This document shows, in pieces, positions 1 to 13,130 of a DNA stretch of 62,000 nucleotides. Below the pieces are notes generated by a model. It searched no databases, was not told where the DNA came from, and worked only from the letters and a program-made list of their open reading frames with translations. The stretch comes from Symbiodinium natans (taxonomy: Eukaryota > Sar > Dinophyceae > Suessiales > Symbiodiniaceae). The translations under genes and the position numbers were made by a program. The stretch is from positions 1 to 62,000 of the forward strand of contig CAJNDS010000078.1 in assembly GCA_905221605.1 (NCBI GenBank), written 5' to 3'. How positions within the stretch are numbered: the stretch's first letter is position 1; the number at the start of each line of letters is the position of its first letter.

Positions 1-790
<790 letters not shown>

Positions 791-791
<1 letters not shown>

Positions 792-2340
792 GCCCCCATC
801 ATTGACCGACCGGTTAGTTCTCTGGATTCATGACGTACCAGCTATTTCCATGGGCTTTTCCCGGTCATCCATCACATCCTCATGAATTAGCTGTACCTTT
901 AGGACGTATTATTCCAACCATGACTTCTGTATCCACCTTATAAGCCTGACATTCATGCACCAGGGAACGACTCTAGGATTAATACTGTCCGGGTGAGTGA
1001 GTGAACAGGCAAAGGGGCAAGGTTAACCGACAGTGAACTCACTCCTTACAGTCTCACCACCCGTATTATCTTGACAGGTACGCCCATGAAGTATTATTAA
1101 GAGTGAAGAGAGTAATATTAACCCGGCTTTATAAGGACTAAAAGGACGCATGAAAGCCGGGGTGAATATTATGAACGAAACTAGGGACTTATCATGAGCT
1201 CTCTATCACCAGGAACCAACAAGCCAGACAGTACGTACTAAAGACCCTGACATTCTAACCACACAGCCGTCTCCATCTCTAGTTCACATCTTCACGGTAA
1301 CACCACAATGATAGGTGCGGCCTCATTTCCAGGTCATGCATGCGTTCACTTATTCACTCCGTTCATTCATTAAGTTCACGCATTAATATTATTACAAGTG
1401 AACGCAGAGAACGCGTGAATAATATTATAATGCGTGCACGAAATGAGAGAACGAGTGCACGAACTACAGCCCTTATCATGAGACTGTGGATTAACCGTGT
1501 AAACGAGAACTCCTATTAAAATATAAGGAAACAAGGGAGTGAAACGAGTGCGTGACGCATGATTTTAATTGGGGTTTTCGTTCGCACATGAATTCACGCT
1601 TCGTGCCTCATTGTAATTCATGAACTCACTTACTCACTTAGTATTAACCGGGTGAATAAGGGGTTAATAGCGTACTAAAAGCTCATAAAAACACTAAATT
1701 ATAAGGAACCTGTGACGCATGAATTTAGTACATTTTAACGGGCTTTTGGGGAAGCGTCTGTAAGGTTGGGACACAAGACCCTGAGAACTTGGATGTAAAA
1801 CTCAAGCCTTTGGTAACAGCCTGGTGATGATACTAATTCTACGGGCTAGTTATCTTCATGAACTGGTCTGTCATTATGGGTGCTTTCCTGGGCTGGTTTC
1901 CTATCCCAAGAGTCCGTCCATGAAGAGCACCCATTATAATATTATAGGTAAGGGACGCACGCTATAATATTATTAATGGTTGCGTTTCATGCGTACGGAC
2001 ACACCACTCATTGAGACCGCCCCAATCAAAGCCCAATTTCATAATAAATTCGTGAGCAAAGCACGCGAAAACTTGCCTTTGTTCACGCCTTTAGTATTAT
2101 ATTAATAGGGCTTTTACACGGTTAACCTGGCATGCGATTCCAAGGGTGTGAACGTATGGGCGAATATAATATATACACACACACACACTTCGATCCACAC
2201 TTGAAACCGACAATACGTGTTGTAGTATTGCTAGGAATTGCTGCTCACGATGCGGTTCGATATTGTGGCACCTTTGTCCCCGCACTCGCAACTCTCAACT
2301 CTATGGCTCTATGCCCGAGACCCTGTTGAGACCCAGAAGA
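791..2340. repeat. Cluster of imperfect AT-rich hairpins with a shared loop motif
   Basis: No gene is visible. The segment is built of consecutive inverted repeats. Arms and loops I can see: 1114-1130/1153-1170 (loop 1131-1152); 1349-1393/1418-1463; 1502-1522/1562-1582 (loop 1523-1561); 1587-1594/1615-1622; 1639-1649/1662-1677; 1677-1700/1722-1747 (loop 1701-1721); 1912-1946/1963-2000. Three loops start ATAAGGA and end GACGCATG. The loop at 1947-1962 carries a related GGTAAGGGACGCACGC. Several mismatches in the arms are G-T pairs, as would fit a transcribed hairpin. Function unknown. Confidence 0.75.
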
Positions 2341-2365
2341 TTCGATGAGAAACCCCAGGAGAAGA

Positions 2366-2527
2366 ACCCTAAACCCCTAATTAAACCCTAAACCCCTATA
2401 AACCCCTATAAACCCCTATAAACCCCTATAAACCCCCAAACCCTGAACCCTAAACCCTGAACCCTAAACCCTAAACCCTAAACCCTAAACCCTAAACCCT
2501 AAACCCTAAACCCTAAACCCTAAACCC
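2366..2527 (-). repeat. Interstitial telomeric array (CCCTAAA)
   Basis: Tandem CCCTAAA, preceded by AACCCCTATA variants. It is the complement of the TTTAGGG plant/alga-type telomere unit. A spacer of about 110 bases separates it from an array in the opposite orientation. Confidence 0.95.
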
Positions 2528-2634
2528 ATGAGACCCCCAAGAAAGCGCAGGAGCTGGGGAGCCGATTCTCCCAAAGGCTGCGGCTCACGCCGCTTGCCGG
2601 CCTCCAGTGCGGGGCAGTTAGGGGTTTGTTGTTG

Positions 2635-2743
2635 AGGGTTTAGGGTTTAGGGTTTAGGGTTTAGGGTTTAGGGTTTAGGGTTTAGGGTAGGGTTTAGGGT
2701 TTAGGGTTTAGGGTTTAGGGTTTAGGGTTTAGGGTTTAGGGTT
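2635..2743 (+). repeat. Interstitial telomeric array (TTTAGGG)
   Basis: About fifteen TTTAGGG units with one shortened unit, in the opposite orientation to the array at 2366-2527. The two arrays face each other across a unique spacer. Confidence 0.95.
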
Positions 2744-2944
2744 ATCGGGGTCCAGGGCCTAGGGTTTAGGCCCAATGCCCCCTGAAGTTGAGTGTTCTTC
2801 CGGCTGAGCCTTTCAACCCGTCGAACGCCGAGGGTCCGTACAAAGGTAGCTCTCTGAATTCGGGTCGCCTCGTGGGGTCCCCTATATCGCCTGCAGCCCC
2901 CCTTAAGAGGCAGAAGGGCCCCGCAAAACAGGGACCCGAATATA

Positions 2945-5400
2945 GAGAACCCTAAGCCCTGAACCCTAAACCCTCAACCCTAAACCCTCAACCCTAAACC
3001 CTAAACAACCCCAAACCCTAAACAACCCTAAACCCCAAACAACCCTAAACCCTATACCCTAAACAGTTCACGATGTACATGCACCCCTCCATGGAAGGTA
3101 GCTGGTTGGTTTGGGGCTTAGTCTTGCTTCTTTGTCTCAGGGGCGGGCGCAGGGCCGCAGGCTGTGCTTAACGACTCGATTTGCTGTTTCGGGGTTCAGG
3201 GGAATGGTTTTGGGGCCTAAACCCTAAACCCTAAACCCTCAGCCCTAAACCCTAAACCCTAAACCCTAAACCCTCAGCCCTAAACCCTAAACCCTAAACC
3301 CTAAACCCTACTCCGGCCTAGATGGCATGACGGGCTCAGACGCGGCGACGGTCGCGAGGAGCAGGGCAGGGATTGGGTTTAGGGTTATAGGGTTTAGGGC
3401 TTAGGGGCAGCGGTTTAGGGTTTAGGGTGTAGGGGCAGCGGTTTAGGGTTTAGGGTTTAGGGTTTAGGATATTTGGGTTTTTTGGTTCTTTTGGGTCTTT
3501 TTGGGTGCTAGTTTCAAGAAAAGACTCCCAGGGGTCAACATCGATCCAAACCTGCTTCCGTGATATGCAGAGGGATTTTGAGGGGTCCCTGTTTAATCAA
3601 AGTAAGGGCCCATACCAAGGCACCATCTAACTACCCTAGGAAAAGCCCGGCATCCGTCATAAACGTACGCATTTCTCCAATCTGCGAAAATACCGCGCCT
3701 ACAAATGCGAGAGCGCCCCTTTGCATGTCGGCGGATCAGCATTGTCGTGGCTGCGTTGCATAACCCGAAACCCGAACCCTTGTAAACCCTAAACCTTCAG
3801 CCTTAAACCCTACAACGAACCCTTATGAAGCCCTAAACCCTAAGCCCGAAACCCTGAACCTGAACTCTGAACCTGAACCCTTAACCCCAAACCCTAGCCC
3901 TGAACCCTAAACCCTAGACCCTAAACCGCTGCCCCCAAGCCTTAAACCTTGCAACCTAAACCCTAAACCCGAACCAATTGGTCTTTAAAGTCAGTCAGGG
4001 CTTCTGAGGTTTGAAGGTTAGGTTCCAAGCGTTCCGCATTCCAAAGCCGTGTCCCAGTGCTCGCCAGAAGTGAAACACAAGAAAGGGGGCCTAGGGTTTG
4101 GAGTTTTGGGTTTAGGGTTTGGGGTTTAGGGTTTGGGGTTTAGGGTTTGGGGTTTAGGGTTTAGCGGGTTTAGGGTTTAGGGTTTAGGGTTGCGGGCTTT
4201 GGGGCCTCTACCCCAAAAGCCTAAACATCCCAAAATCAGGGTCCCCCTAACCAACGCAGCCCTTATGAGAGGAACTCCAGACATGGGTACAGCCCTAAAC
4301 CCTAAACCCTAAGCCCTAAACCCTAAACCCCAAACCCTAAACCCTAAACCCTAGCCCCTAGACGCCCACCCCCACTTTCGGAAGCCCTCATATGATCCCC
4401 TGCTCCTCTCGACCCCCGCGCGGCTCGCAAGGACCGGACATTGTCTGTGATCCGATCAAGGCTGGGTTTAGGGTTTAGGGTTTAGGGTTTAGGGTTTAGG
4501 GTTTAGGGTTTAGGGTTTAGGGTTTAGGGTTTAGGGTTTAGGGTTTAGGGTTTAGGGGTAGAGGATGCTGCCCCAAGGCTTGGCAGCCTTGGGTTTAGGG
4601 TTTAGGGTGTAGGGCTTAAGGTTTAGGGCTGAAGGTGCTAAACCCGGGTCCCTCGACCCACAGTGCGCTTCATATTGGGGGCGAGAGGGGTGTGCTGTTC
4701 TGCATTCTTTGCTTGTAAACTTAGAATAAGAGTCTTTGTTAAAAGCACCCTTTTCGAGCCGGATGCAGTCGAATATCACTGAACTTCGCACACGGCCTAC
4801 CTAGGGTCCCTTCGGGACCACGTTGCACAAACGCCAACCCCTAATCCTCTAAACTCGAAACCCTAAACCCTAAACCCTAAACTCCAAACTCCCTAAACCC
4901 TAAACCCTAAACCCTAAACCCTAAACCCTAAAGCTTTGGCAGGTGCGGCCTGCGAAAAACATCTTCCTCCTACTCCTCCTTTCCGCGGTGAACCTGCGGC
5001 ACGCAGATAGCGCTGAGGGGGCATCAGGAGGATCCATCCTAAAACCCTAAACCCTAAACCCTAAACCCTAAACCCTAAACCCTAAACCCTAAACCCAAAC
5101 CCTAAACCCTAAACCCTAAACCCTAAACCCTAAACCCTAAACCCTAAATTGCAGTTGCGAAGCAGCATTGAGCCGACAGGAATTGCAAAACACATGCTAG
5201 TTGCGAGGCAAAGCCTTGTCCAAGTTGTTCGGAGTTCGGTTTAAGGTTTAGGGTTTAGGGTTTAGGGTTTAGGGTTTAGGGTGTAGGGTTTAGGGTTTAG
5301 GGTTTAGGGTTTAGGGCATGCCCAGGCAACACGGCAGACAGCAGAATGCACCCTAAACCCTAAACCCTGAACCCCAAACCCTAAACCCTACACCCTACAA
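2945..5400. repeat. Alternating telomeric arrays with unique spacers, block 1
   Basis: CCCTAAA arrays at about 2945-3066, 3217-3309, 3765-3970 (degenerate), 4290-4356, 4855-4932, 5041-5150 and 5350-5400. TTTAGGG arrays at 3374-3468, 4085-4196, 4464-4558 and 5236-5318. The 50-300 base spacers are GC-richer and mostly dissimilar. I see no convincing gene in them. Confidence 0.9.
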
Positions 5401-5852
5401 GCCTAAAGCCCCCTTGATCAACTCTGTAAAACTCTAAACCCACCCAAAGCTCTAACTCTAAAACCAATAAACCCTCTAAAACTCTAAACAAACCTCTAGG
5501 GTTAGTTGAGGGTTGCAGAATTGACAGGCTGAGGTTTAGGATGTCCCATAGTCCCAGAGTCCCCCTCTTGCCACCCGATTCGCCTTCAAATTCTGGACGC
5601 TGAGTGCCGCGCTGCTTTTCCCGAGCTGTCCCCCTTCAGCCCCTGAAAAGGGGGTTGCGCGGGGGTCAAACCTAGAATATACATTCCGAAACCCAAACCC
5701 TAAACCCTGAAAAGCCGAATGAGGTCCCCCTGAACCCGGGTGCCTGGACTTTGATCAAATTGTTGGCCACCGCTGCCACTGGCATGGCTTAAACTTTTTC
5801 TTAGAAACCCACGTGTAGGGGTTAAAGGGCTCAGGTAGTGCTATTCCTTGTA

Positions 5853-6096
5853 CCATGACTACTTCCCTACCCACTACTTCCAACCAGTCCTACTTCCACA
5901 CCGCGCCTACTGCTGCTACATCCACTGCCTGCTACTACTTCGACAACGACAGCGACAACGACAACGACAACAACTACTACAACTACTGCAACCACTACTA
6001 CCATAACCACTACCATAGCAACTACCACTACCACCACCACTGCCACTACCACTACCACTACAACGACCACCACCGCCGCTACCGCTACCGCTACCG

Positions 6097-6190
<94 letters not shown>

Positions 6191-6243
6191 TACCACCACC
6201 ACTGCCACTACCACGTCGATGACGACGACGACGACGATTACCA
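5853..6243. repeat. CTA/CAC/GAC trinucleotide tract
   Basis: A triplet-periodic tract with a pure CTA core near 6094-6183, flanked by ACC, AAC and GAC triplets. It keeps several frames open (poly-Tyr, poly-Val and poly-Ser), which explains the long apparent ORFs on both strands. They have no non-repetitive coding content. Confidence 0.95.
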
Positions 6244-6741
6244 CCGACTCTGAGTCCGACTCCGTCTCCTATGTGCACCTGGGCTTTGGGCTTTGTCAAG
6301 ATTCTGACCATAGACCCAAAACCCTAAACCCTAACTCTTAGGGAGTCCGAGGATCACCAAAAACCTTAGAGACCCTCTGGGGTTTGGGGTCACATTTTCG
6401 CCCCAACTGCTCTCTTTGGCGGGAAAAGCGGAGCACCAGCTCCTGGGCAGGCCAAAAGTCCTGCCTTGTTTGAGAAGTTCCCGGCTTTGCCTCGGGATGA
6501 GTCTAATTTTGCACCACAGGGTCCGGGACGCGAAGTACCCGAGCCCTCTAAGACTTGCCATAAGCCCTACATCTGCTTCAATTCCACAAGCTCGTTCTGT
6601 CAAACTGGGATCCTAAACCACAAAACCCTCATCCCGAAACCCCTGTAGGACCCGATCGCTTTGGCGGGCCCATTCCGACACGTTAGCCTAAATCATGGAA
6701 CCTTAAACCCTGGAAGCCTGACCCTCGATGGAACCCTACAA

Positions 6742-6855
6742 CTAGGCTGCCCAGTAGTACCCTTATTCCCCTTTTTGGGGGGTTTAGGTTCCCTGATAAA
6801 CCCCTTTAAGCAAAAAAGGGCACCCTTTTGAAGCCTAGGTTACTGGGCAGCCTAG
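6742..6855. mobile_element. MITE-like element, 114 bp
   Basis: A perfect 15-bp terminal inverted repeat begins CTAGGCTGCCCAGTA at 6742-6756 and ends with its complement at 6841-6855. ACAA lies on both sides (6738-6741 and 6856-6859), a possible 4-bp target duplication. The interior has no ORF and contains TTTAGGTTCCC followed by GATAA, a motif shared with the element at 10765-10888. Superfamily unknown. Confidence 0.65.
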
Positions 6856-7091
6856 ACAAAGGCTTAGGGTTCAGGGGTTCGCACACGAATTTTGACCCCA
6901 AACCCTACGAAGCTACTGGCCATCCTAGCTCACGATGTTGGGCCGAAGGGTCGCCTCTAAGACCCGCAAGATCCTGAGACCCGAAGACCCTAAAGTTCCT
7001 GAGACCCTAACTCACGCCGGCTGGGCCCTTTTTGGTTTTGTACATGTGTTGCTGGAGCACTGGAAGCCCCTTAAGCTCTCAACCCACTAAC

Positions 7092-9670
7092 ACCCTAAAC
7101 CCTAAACCCTAAACCCTAAACCCTCACTGCTCTCCAGAAGAAGCGGACTCTGGTTGAATCCACGGCCGGCGCCACGCACATCTCAAAGAGAGATCTCACA
7201 GGGCCAGGGATCGATGGGTCCTCTGCAGCGAAACGTGCAGGTAGGTTGAGGGTTTAGGGTTTAGGGTTTAGGGTTTAGGGTCTAGGGTTTAGGGTTCAGG
7301 GTTTTTGGTTTAGGGGTTAGGGTTCAGGGTTAGCCTTAAGTACATCATGGATGACGTTTGAGGTCTAGCCTTCAGGGTTTGCCATACACCTGAACAACAA
7401 CGTTCAAGGCATCGGTAGACGGCAGCAATTGTTGGAACAAGCATGCCACACATTCGTACATGATGAGTGCACACTTCAGTCTACATGTCTTGTACTCGCA
7501 CGTGTCACAACCATTGAGCAAATAAAGAAGCGTCGTCGATCAAAAGTGAACCAATTAAACAACACGGTCTACTTGAGCACGGTCAGGCAGTCTCTTAGCT
7601 CAGATGCTTTGAACGCTTGCAAGCGCTAAAATCTTCAGCCCGCATAGCGAGGGGCGACTTGTTCGCCTTCGTTCGAACTAGACTCAGCTAAGTGCTTATA
7701 GGGTCTAAAGGGGTTTTAGGGTTTAGGGCCACTTTAGGGACACACGCCATATCAACTCCCGGGGATCCTTTGATCCACACCGTCGCCGCTGGCGAAGCCA
7801 CAGTTGGGCGACAGTCGCACGTGGCTCTTTCCCGCAGCCCACCAGAAGCGCAAGCCCCCCAAGCCGTAACCCTAAACCCTAAACCTTAAACCCTAAACCC
7901 TAAGCCCTAAACCCTATGTTGGACCCCCCAACATCCCTAAACCTTACACCCTATAGACCTTAAGCACAAATTCCTGACGTTCCCCTAAGTTTCAGGGGCT
8001 GTACTCCATTGAGGTCAATATCAGAACTGAACCTAGGAGACGGATGCCGTGAGCAAGCATTCTAGGGCAACTTAGCGTAGACAGGCCACTATAATTGTAC
8101 ATACATATGACTCCTTTTGAAGTGCACAGTACCTGTGCCTAAGTAAGCCGCGTTGCCTTAAGTAATCATATTTCGAGTATGTCTTAATGTGCGTATGCAG
8201 GTATGCATGCTATCTACACAACATGGCCTTTCATTTTGAAGCGCCAGAACCTGCTGCGCCCCCTAACTCCCTACTGTCCAAAATTCGAACCCACATGCAA
8301 CAAATTGCCAAAGACAATAGACCCTGAATTTTCAACTTCTTAAGCCGCAACCCTAAACCCTAAACCCTAAACCCTAAACCCTAAACCCTGAACCCTGAAC
8401 CCTGAACCCTGAACCCTGAACCCTGAACCCTGAACCCTGAACCCTGAACCCTGAACCCTGAACCCTAAACCCTAAACCCTAAACCCTAAACTCTAACTCC
8501 CAAACTTGCTTCTTGGGTGGAGCCTGAGGGCACGAGCATCATCGTAGATTTCCCTGGTTCAAAGCTTGGCCCCCTAGAAAGGGGGGGTTTTGCGGGGGGG
8601 GGGGGGGGCTGAATGCCCTCCGAGGCCTGACACACCCTAAACCCTAAACCCTAAACCCTAAACCACCCCATGCCCCTCCCAAGCCACGGGGAGGTGATAA
8701 TTCGCCACAACGGCCTGCGCACTCCAATGATGAGCCAGGTCGCGCGCAAAGCAACCCTGAGCTTGACAGGGTCCGACGCGAGAGGAGAACTTGGTCCCAA
8801 ACACCATTAGGGGTTTAGGGTTTAGGGTTTAGGGTTTAGGGTTTAGGGTTGCACCCCAAGACACCCGAAGCACCCTATGCACACGAAATACCCTAAGCAC
8901 CCTAAAATAAATGGCCCTGAAATACCCTAAGCGGCCTAAATACCCTAAACACCCGAAGCACCTTAAACATCCTAAGCACCCCAAACACCCTGAGCCCCAA
9001 GTGCCCTAAACCCTAAACCCTAAACCCCAAACCCTAAACCCTAAACCCTGAACACCCAACTTCAGGAGGTTAAAGGGGGGGCTTCGAGTGTTCAAGGTCT
9101 GTTTAGGCCTTAGTCAGTTCTAGCTCTCCAAGGGTTCATCTGGAAGGGTTTAGGGTTTAGGGTTTAGGGTGTAGGGTTTAGGGTTTAGGGTTTAGGGTGT
9201 AGGGTTTATTTAGGGTTTAGGGTTTAGGGTTTAGGGTGTTCCTGCTCTTTCCCCCTCTATAAACCATACACTCTCACCCTTCGACCCCTATACAGCCCAC
9301 AAGCATTGCTATCACTCCCCTCACGCCCGGTAGGCGGTCTCACCTTTTCAGACACTCTGGGCGGCTCGTGTCGCTGGCGACTCTTATCCCTAAACCCAAA
9401 ACCCTGAACCCTGAACCCTAAACACTACACCCTAAACCCTAAACCCTAAACCCTAAACCCTAACCCCTAAACCCTAAACCCTAAACCGTAAACCCTAAAC
9501 CCTAAACCCTCAACCCTAAACCCTAAACCTTATAAACCCTACCCTAAACCCCAAATTACAGGGACAGCCTGGTACGGACCAAGCCCATGAACACGCAATG
9601 GCAAGATCAGGAGTTATGATCCAGAGCAGTAGCAATCAACGATAGGGTTTAGGGTTTAGGGTGTAGGGCT
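7092..9670. repeat. Telomeric arrays with unique spacers, block 2
   Basis: CCCTAAA arrays at about 7092-7127, 7864-7915, 8349-8493 (including about eleven CCCTGAA variant units), 8634-8665, 9004-9054 and 9389-9556. TTTAGGG arrays at 7244-7335, 8811-8850, 9144-9238 and 9643-9667. Between 8861 and 9003 there are ACCCTAAGC-type degenerate units. A poly-G run sits near 8586-8608. I see no supported gene. Confidence 0.9.
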
Positions 9671-9828
9671 AGGAACCATACAAAAAGAGCAATAAGAACG
9701 CCCGCGGCATGTACCAACAACATTGTGACTGACCAGATCATGTTTGCTTTGCTGTTATTGAGATTCTGCCATGTTTTTGTAAAGTCCTCTCGTGTGAGAG
9801 GTCATACTGAGCATCGCTGTGTCTGTGT

Positions 9829-10512
9829 GGCCCTAAACCCTAAACCCTAAACCTTAAACCCTAAACTGCTTGCTCGTTCTCGCTCCTCTCCTCGCTCGGG
9901 TCGAGCCAGCCCCCTTTGCAGTGTGTTGTGGCCCCCCTCTGTTTCTTTGTGCCGCAGATGAGGCCCTTGGCCCTAATGTAGGGGTCGGAATGCACTCACT
10001 ATAATACCTGCCAGAACTTCATAATATGAAGGCTCCTGTGCGACACCTCCACACTCGGCTTTAACCTTCAGGCTCTAAAGGCCCCAAACCCTAACTAAGC
10101 CTTTCAAACTCCAAAGCCCGAAGCCCCACCTCCTTAAGCCCCAACCGCAACAGCTGGGAAGAGACGCAGACAACACGAGCCTCCTACATGCGCGTGGCGT
10201 CCCGAAAGTTTTCCAGCTTGGGGGGCCGAGGGGGGGAAGATTGGCCCCGTTTGCGGAGTGCGAAAATGGAGGGTTCAGAGCTGCCCTAAACCCTAAACCC
10301 TAAACCCCAAACCCCAAACCCCAAACCCTAAACCCTAAACCCTAAAGGTTTAAGGCTTCAGTTGGCTTGCATACCAAGGCCGGCGTGTTAGGGACTGAGT
10401 GAGGTAGGGCTTCGCGCGAGATTCCTACACCACCCGGCGAGAGACAGCTCGGAGGTTCGATGTCTTGAAAGAGGCTGGCTTTAGGGGGTTTAGGGTTTAG
10501 GGTTTAGGGCTT
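9829..10512. repeat. Short telomeric arrays, block 3
   Basis: Small CCCTAAA arrays at about 9829-9866 and 10285-10346, and TTTAGGG units near 10488-10512, in otherwise unique sequence with no supported ORF. Confidence 0.85.
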
Positions 10513-10764
10513 CGGGTGTAGGGTCTAGGGTTTATTTTATATAGGTATGCGAAACGCAGGTTGTTGTAGGGTTCCAATGGCAGGGTGAAGGGTGGAGGGT
10601 TTCACGATGAAAGCCTAGTCCAGAATCTTGTGCAGCAACACAGGCCACCAAGCAAGAGCCAATGCCCCTGCATGAATCTAGGAACCCTACGCCCCCAAGA
10701 TCCCCAATAAGCCTTTGTCAACCCTCAGCCATACACCACACCGAATCTTCATTAAGAACCTCAA

Positions 10765-10888
10765 ATCATGGGTTCCCCTATTACCCCCTCTATACTAACC
10801 CCTTTAGGTTCCCCCGATAACTAAGGCTATTTAGGGCTCATTTAGCCGAATTAAGGTTATAGAGGGGGGTAGTCGGGGAACCCATGAT
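10765..10888. mobile_element. MITE-like element, 124 bp
   Basis: Terminal inverted repeats of about 30 bp with a few mismatches: ATCATGGGTTCCCC followed by a CCCCCTCTATA block at 10765-10794, matched in inverse at 10858-10888. CAA flanks both ends (10762-10764 and 10889-10891). The interior shares the TTTAGGTTCCC-GATAA motif with the element at 6742-6855, so the two may be one family. Non-coding. Confidence 0.65.
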
Positions 10889-11224
10889 CAAGGCCCACAT
10901 CTGTGGGTGGTTCTTTCCCACAAATGCCTCAAAAGAGTTTTGCCAAACACCTGCCAGACATTTTTTGTTTCATCTGCGGGGGGTGGGGGGTGGGGTTCCT
11001 TGATCAACCCTCCAGAGTCCGAGGGATCCAACAAAGCACCAGGCTCAAAGATGCTGATGCCGACAAACGCCTAAACCCCGATGTCTTTTTTCATGAGGAA
11101 GATCGTGGCCTAAACCCCTAAAACCCTAAACCATAAACCCGAAATGCCACTCATTCACATGCTGAGCCCTCTGCTCAGGAGTTATGGCCTTTCTTGGCGG
11201 GCACCTATATGCCCCAGAGCCTTA

Positions 11225-11413
11225 AAGCCTATAAACCCTAAACCCTACACCCTACACCCTACAACCTAAGCCCTAAGCCCTAAGCCCTAAACCCTAAACC
11301 CTAAACCCTAAACCCTAAACCCTAAACCCTAAACCCTAAACCCTAAACCCTAAACCCTAAACCCTAAACCCTAAACCCTAAACCCTAAACCCTAAACCCT
11401 AAACCCTAAACCC
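11225..11413 (-). repeat. Interstitial telomeric array (CCCTAAA), longest
   Basis: About 24 CCCTAAA units after a few CCCTACA and CCCTAAG variants. It is the longest uninterrupted telomeric run in the window and the last before the AT-rich satellite. Confidence 0.95.
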
Positions 11414-11639
11414 CAACCTCCTAGCGTCATGGATGCCTGGCATGGTTGGGGCCCGCAGGGGGGCGCCCGCGGAGGGAGGTGGAGAGGGGGGGGGGGGCGA
11501 GGGTGGCATTCTCGGACTTCTGGGGACCTGGAGTTGAGGGTTTTGGGGGTTTAGGGGTTTGTACGTAGGACCTTTAGGGTCTATTTGGCGCTGCGCTTGG
11601 CCTCGACCTCAAGGACTTCTGGGATTTTATGTTTTAAGG

Positions 11640-13130
11640 ATATTATGCATTTTAAAATAGAAGAAAATCCTTAAAATCCGTAAAAAATAAAATCCGAGGC
11701 GCCGAATTTGGTTTTAGGAGAAGCCCCAAACGATTTAAATTTTTAAAAATCCTTAAAATCCATAAAAAAAAAATCAAAATAATTTATTTTTTAAGGATTT
11801 TAAGGATTTTATTCGATTTTAAAATGCATAAAATCCTTAAAAAATAAATTCGGCCTCTGATTTTATTTTTTAAGGATTTTATGCATTTTAAAATAGAAGA
11901 AAATCCTTAAAATCCTTAAAAAACAAAATCCGAGGCGCCGAATTTGGTTTTAGGAGAAGCCCCAAACGATTTAAATTTTTAAAAATCCTTAAAATCCATA
12001 AAAAATAAAATCAAAATAATTTATTTTTTAAGGATTTTAAGGATTTTATTCGATTTTAAAATGCATAAAATCCTTAAAAAATAAATTCGGCCTCTGATTT
12101 TATTTTTTAAGGATTTTATGCATTTTAAAATAGAAGAAAATCCTTAAAATCCTTAAAAAATAAAATCCGAGGCCGAATTTGGTTTTAGGAGAAGCCCCAA
12201 ACGATTTAAATTTTTAAAAATCCTTAAAATCCATAAAAAATAAAATCAAAATAATTATTTTTTAAGGATTTTAAGGATTTTATTCGATTTTAAAATGCAT
12301 AAAATCCTTAAAAAATAAATTCGGCCTCTGATTTTATTTTTTTAAGGATTTTATGCATTTTAAAATAGAAGAAAATCCTTAAAATCCTTAAAAAATAAAA
12401 TCCGAGGCCGAATTTGGTTTTAGGAGAAGCCCCAAACGATTTAAATGTTTAAAAATCCTTAAAATCCATAAAAAAATAAAATCAAAATAATTTATTTTTT
12501 AAGGATTTTAAGGATTTTATTCGATTTTAAAATGCATAAAATCCTTAAAAAATAAATTCGGCCTCTGATTTTATTTTTTAAGGATTTTATGCATTTTAAA
12601 ATAGAAGAAAATCCTTAAAATCCTTAAAAAATAAAATCCGAGGCCGAATTTGGTTTTAGGAGAAGCCCCAAACGATTTAAATTTTTAAAAATCCTTAAAA
12701 TCCATAAAAAATAAAATCAAAATAATTTATTTTTTTAAGGCTTTTAAGGATTTTCTTCTATTTTCAAATGCATAAAATCCTTAAAAAAAATAAGTTCGGC
12801 CTCTGATTTTATTGTTTAAGGATTTTATGCATTTTAAAATAGGAGAAAATCCTTAAAATCCTTAAAAAATAAAATCCGAGGCCGAATATTGTTTTAGGAG
12901 AAGCCCCAAACGATTTAAATTTTTAAAAATCCTTAAAATCCATAAAAAATAAAATCAAAATAATTTATTTTTTTAAGGATTTTATGGATTTTATTCGATT
13001 TAAATTTTAAAATGCATAAAATCCTTAAACAAATAAATTCGGCCTCTGATGTTATCTTTTAAGGATTTTATGCATTTTAAAATAGGAGAAAATCCTTAAT
13101 AAAATCCTTAAAAAAATAAAATCAGAGGCC
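11640..13130. repeat. AT-rich satellite, direct arm (about 236-bp units)
   Basis: Six tandem units. GCCGAATTTGG or a close variant recurs at 11701, 11937, 12172, 12407, 12643 and 12881, giving periods of 235-238 bp. Each unit itself contains opposed TTTTAAGGATTTT / AAAATCCTTAAAA blocks around ATGCAT, so each can fold. No coding potential. AT content is far above the surroundings. Confidence 0.95.

Noticed and set aside
2366-2743. A true chromosome end at the left of the window
   Set aside because: Arrays alternate in orientation and continue to 11.4 kb with unique DNA between them and on both sides, so they are interstitial.
5855-6311. ORFs on both strands over the CTA tract
   Set aside because: They consist of homopolymeric Tyr, Val or Ser runs produced by the triplet repeat.
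7429-7629. 66-codon ORF between telomeric arrays
   Set aside because: It starts at TTG, has no motif and no neighbour supporting it.
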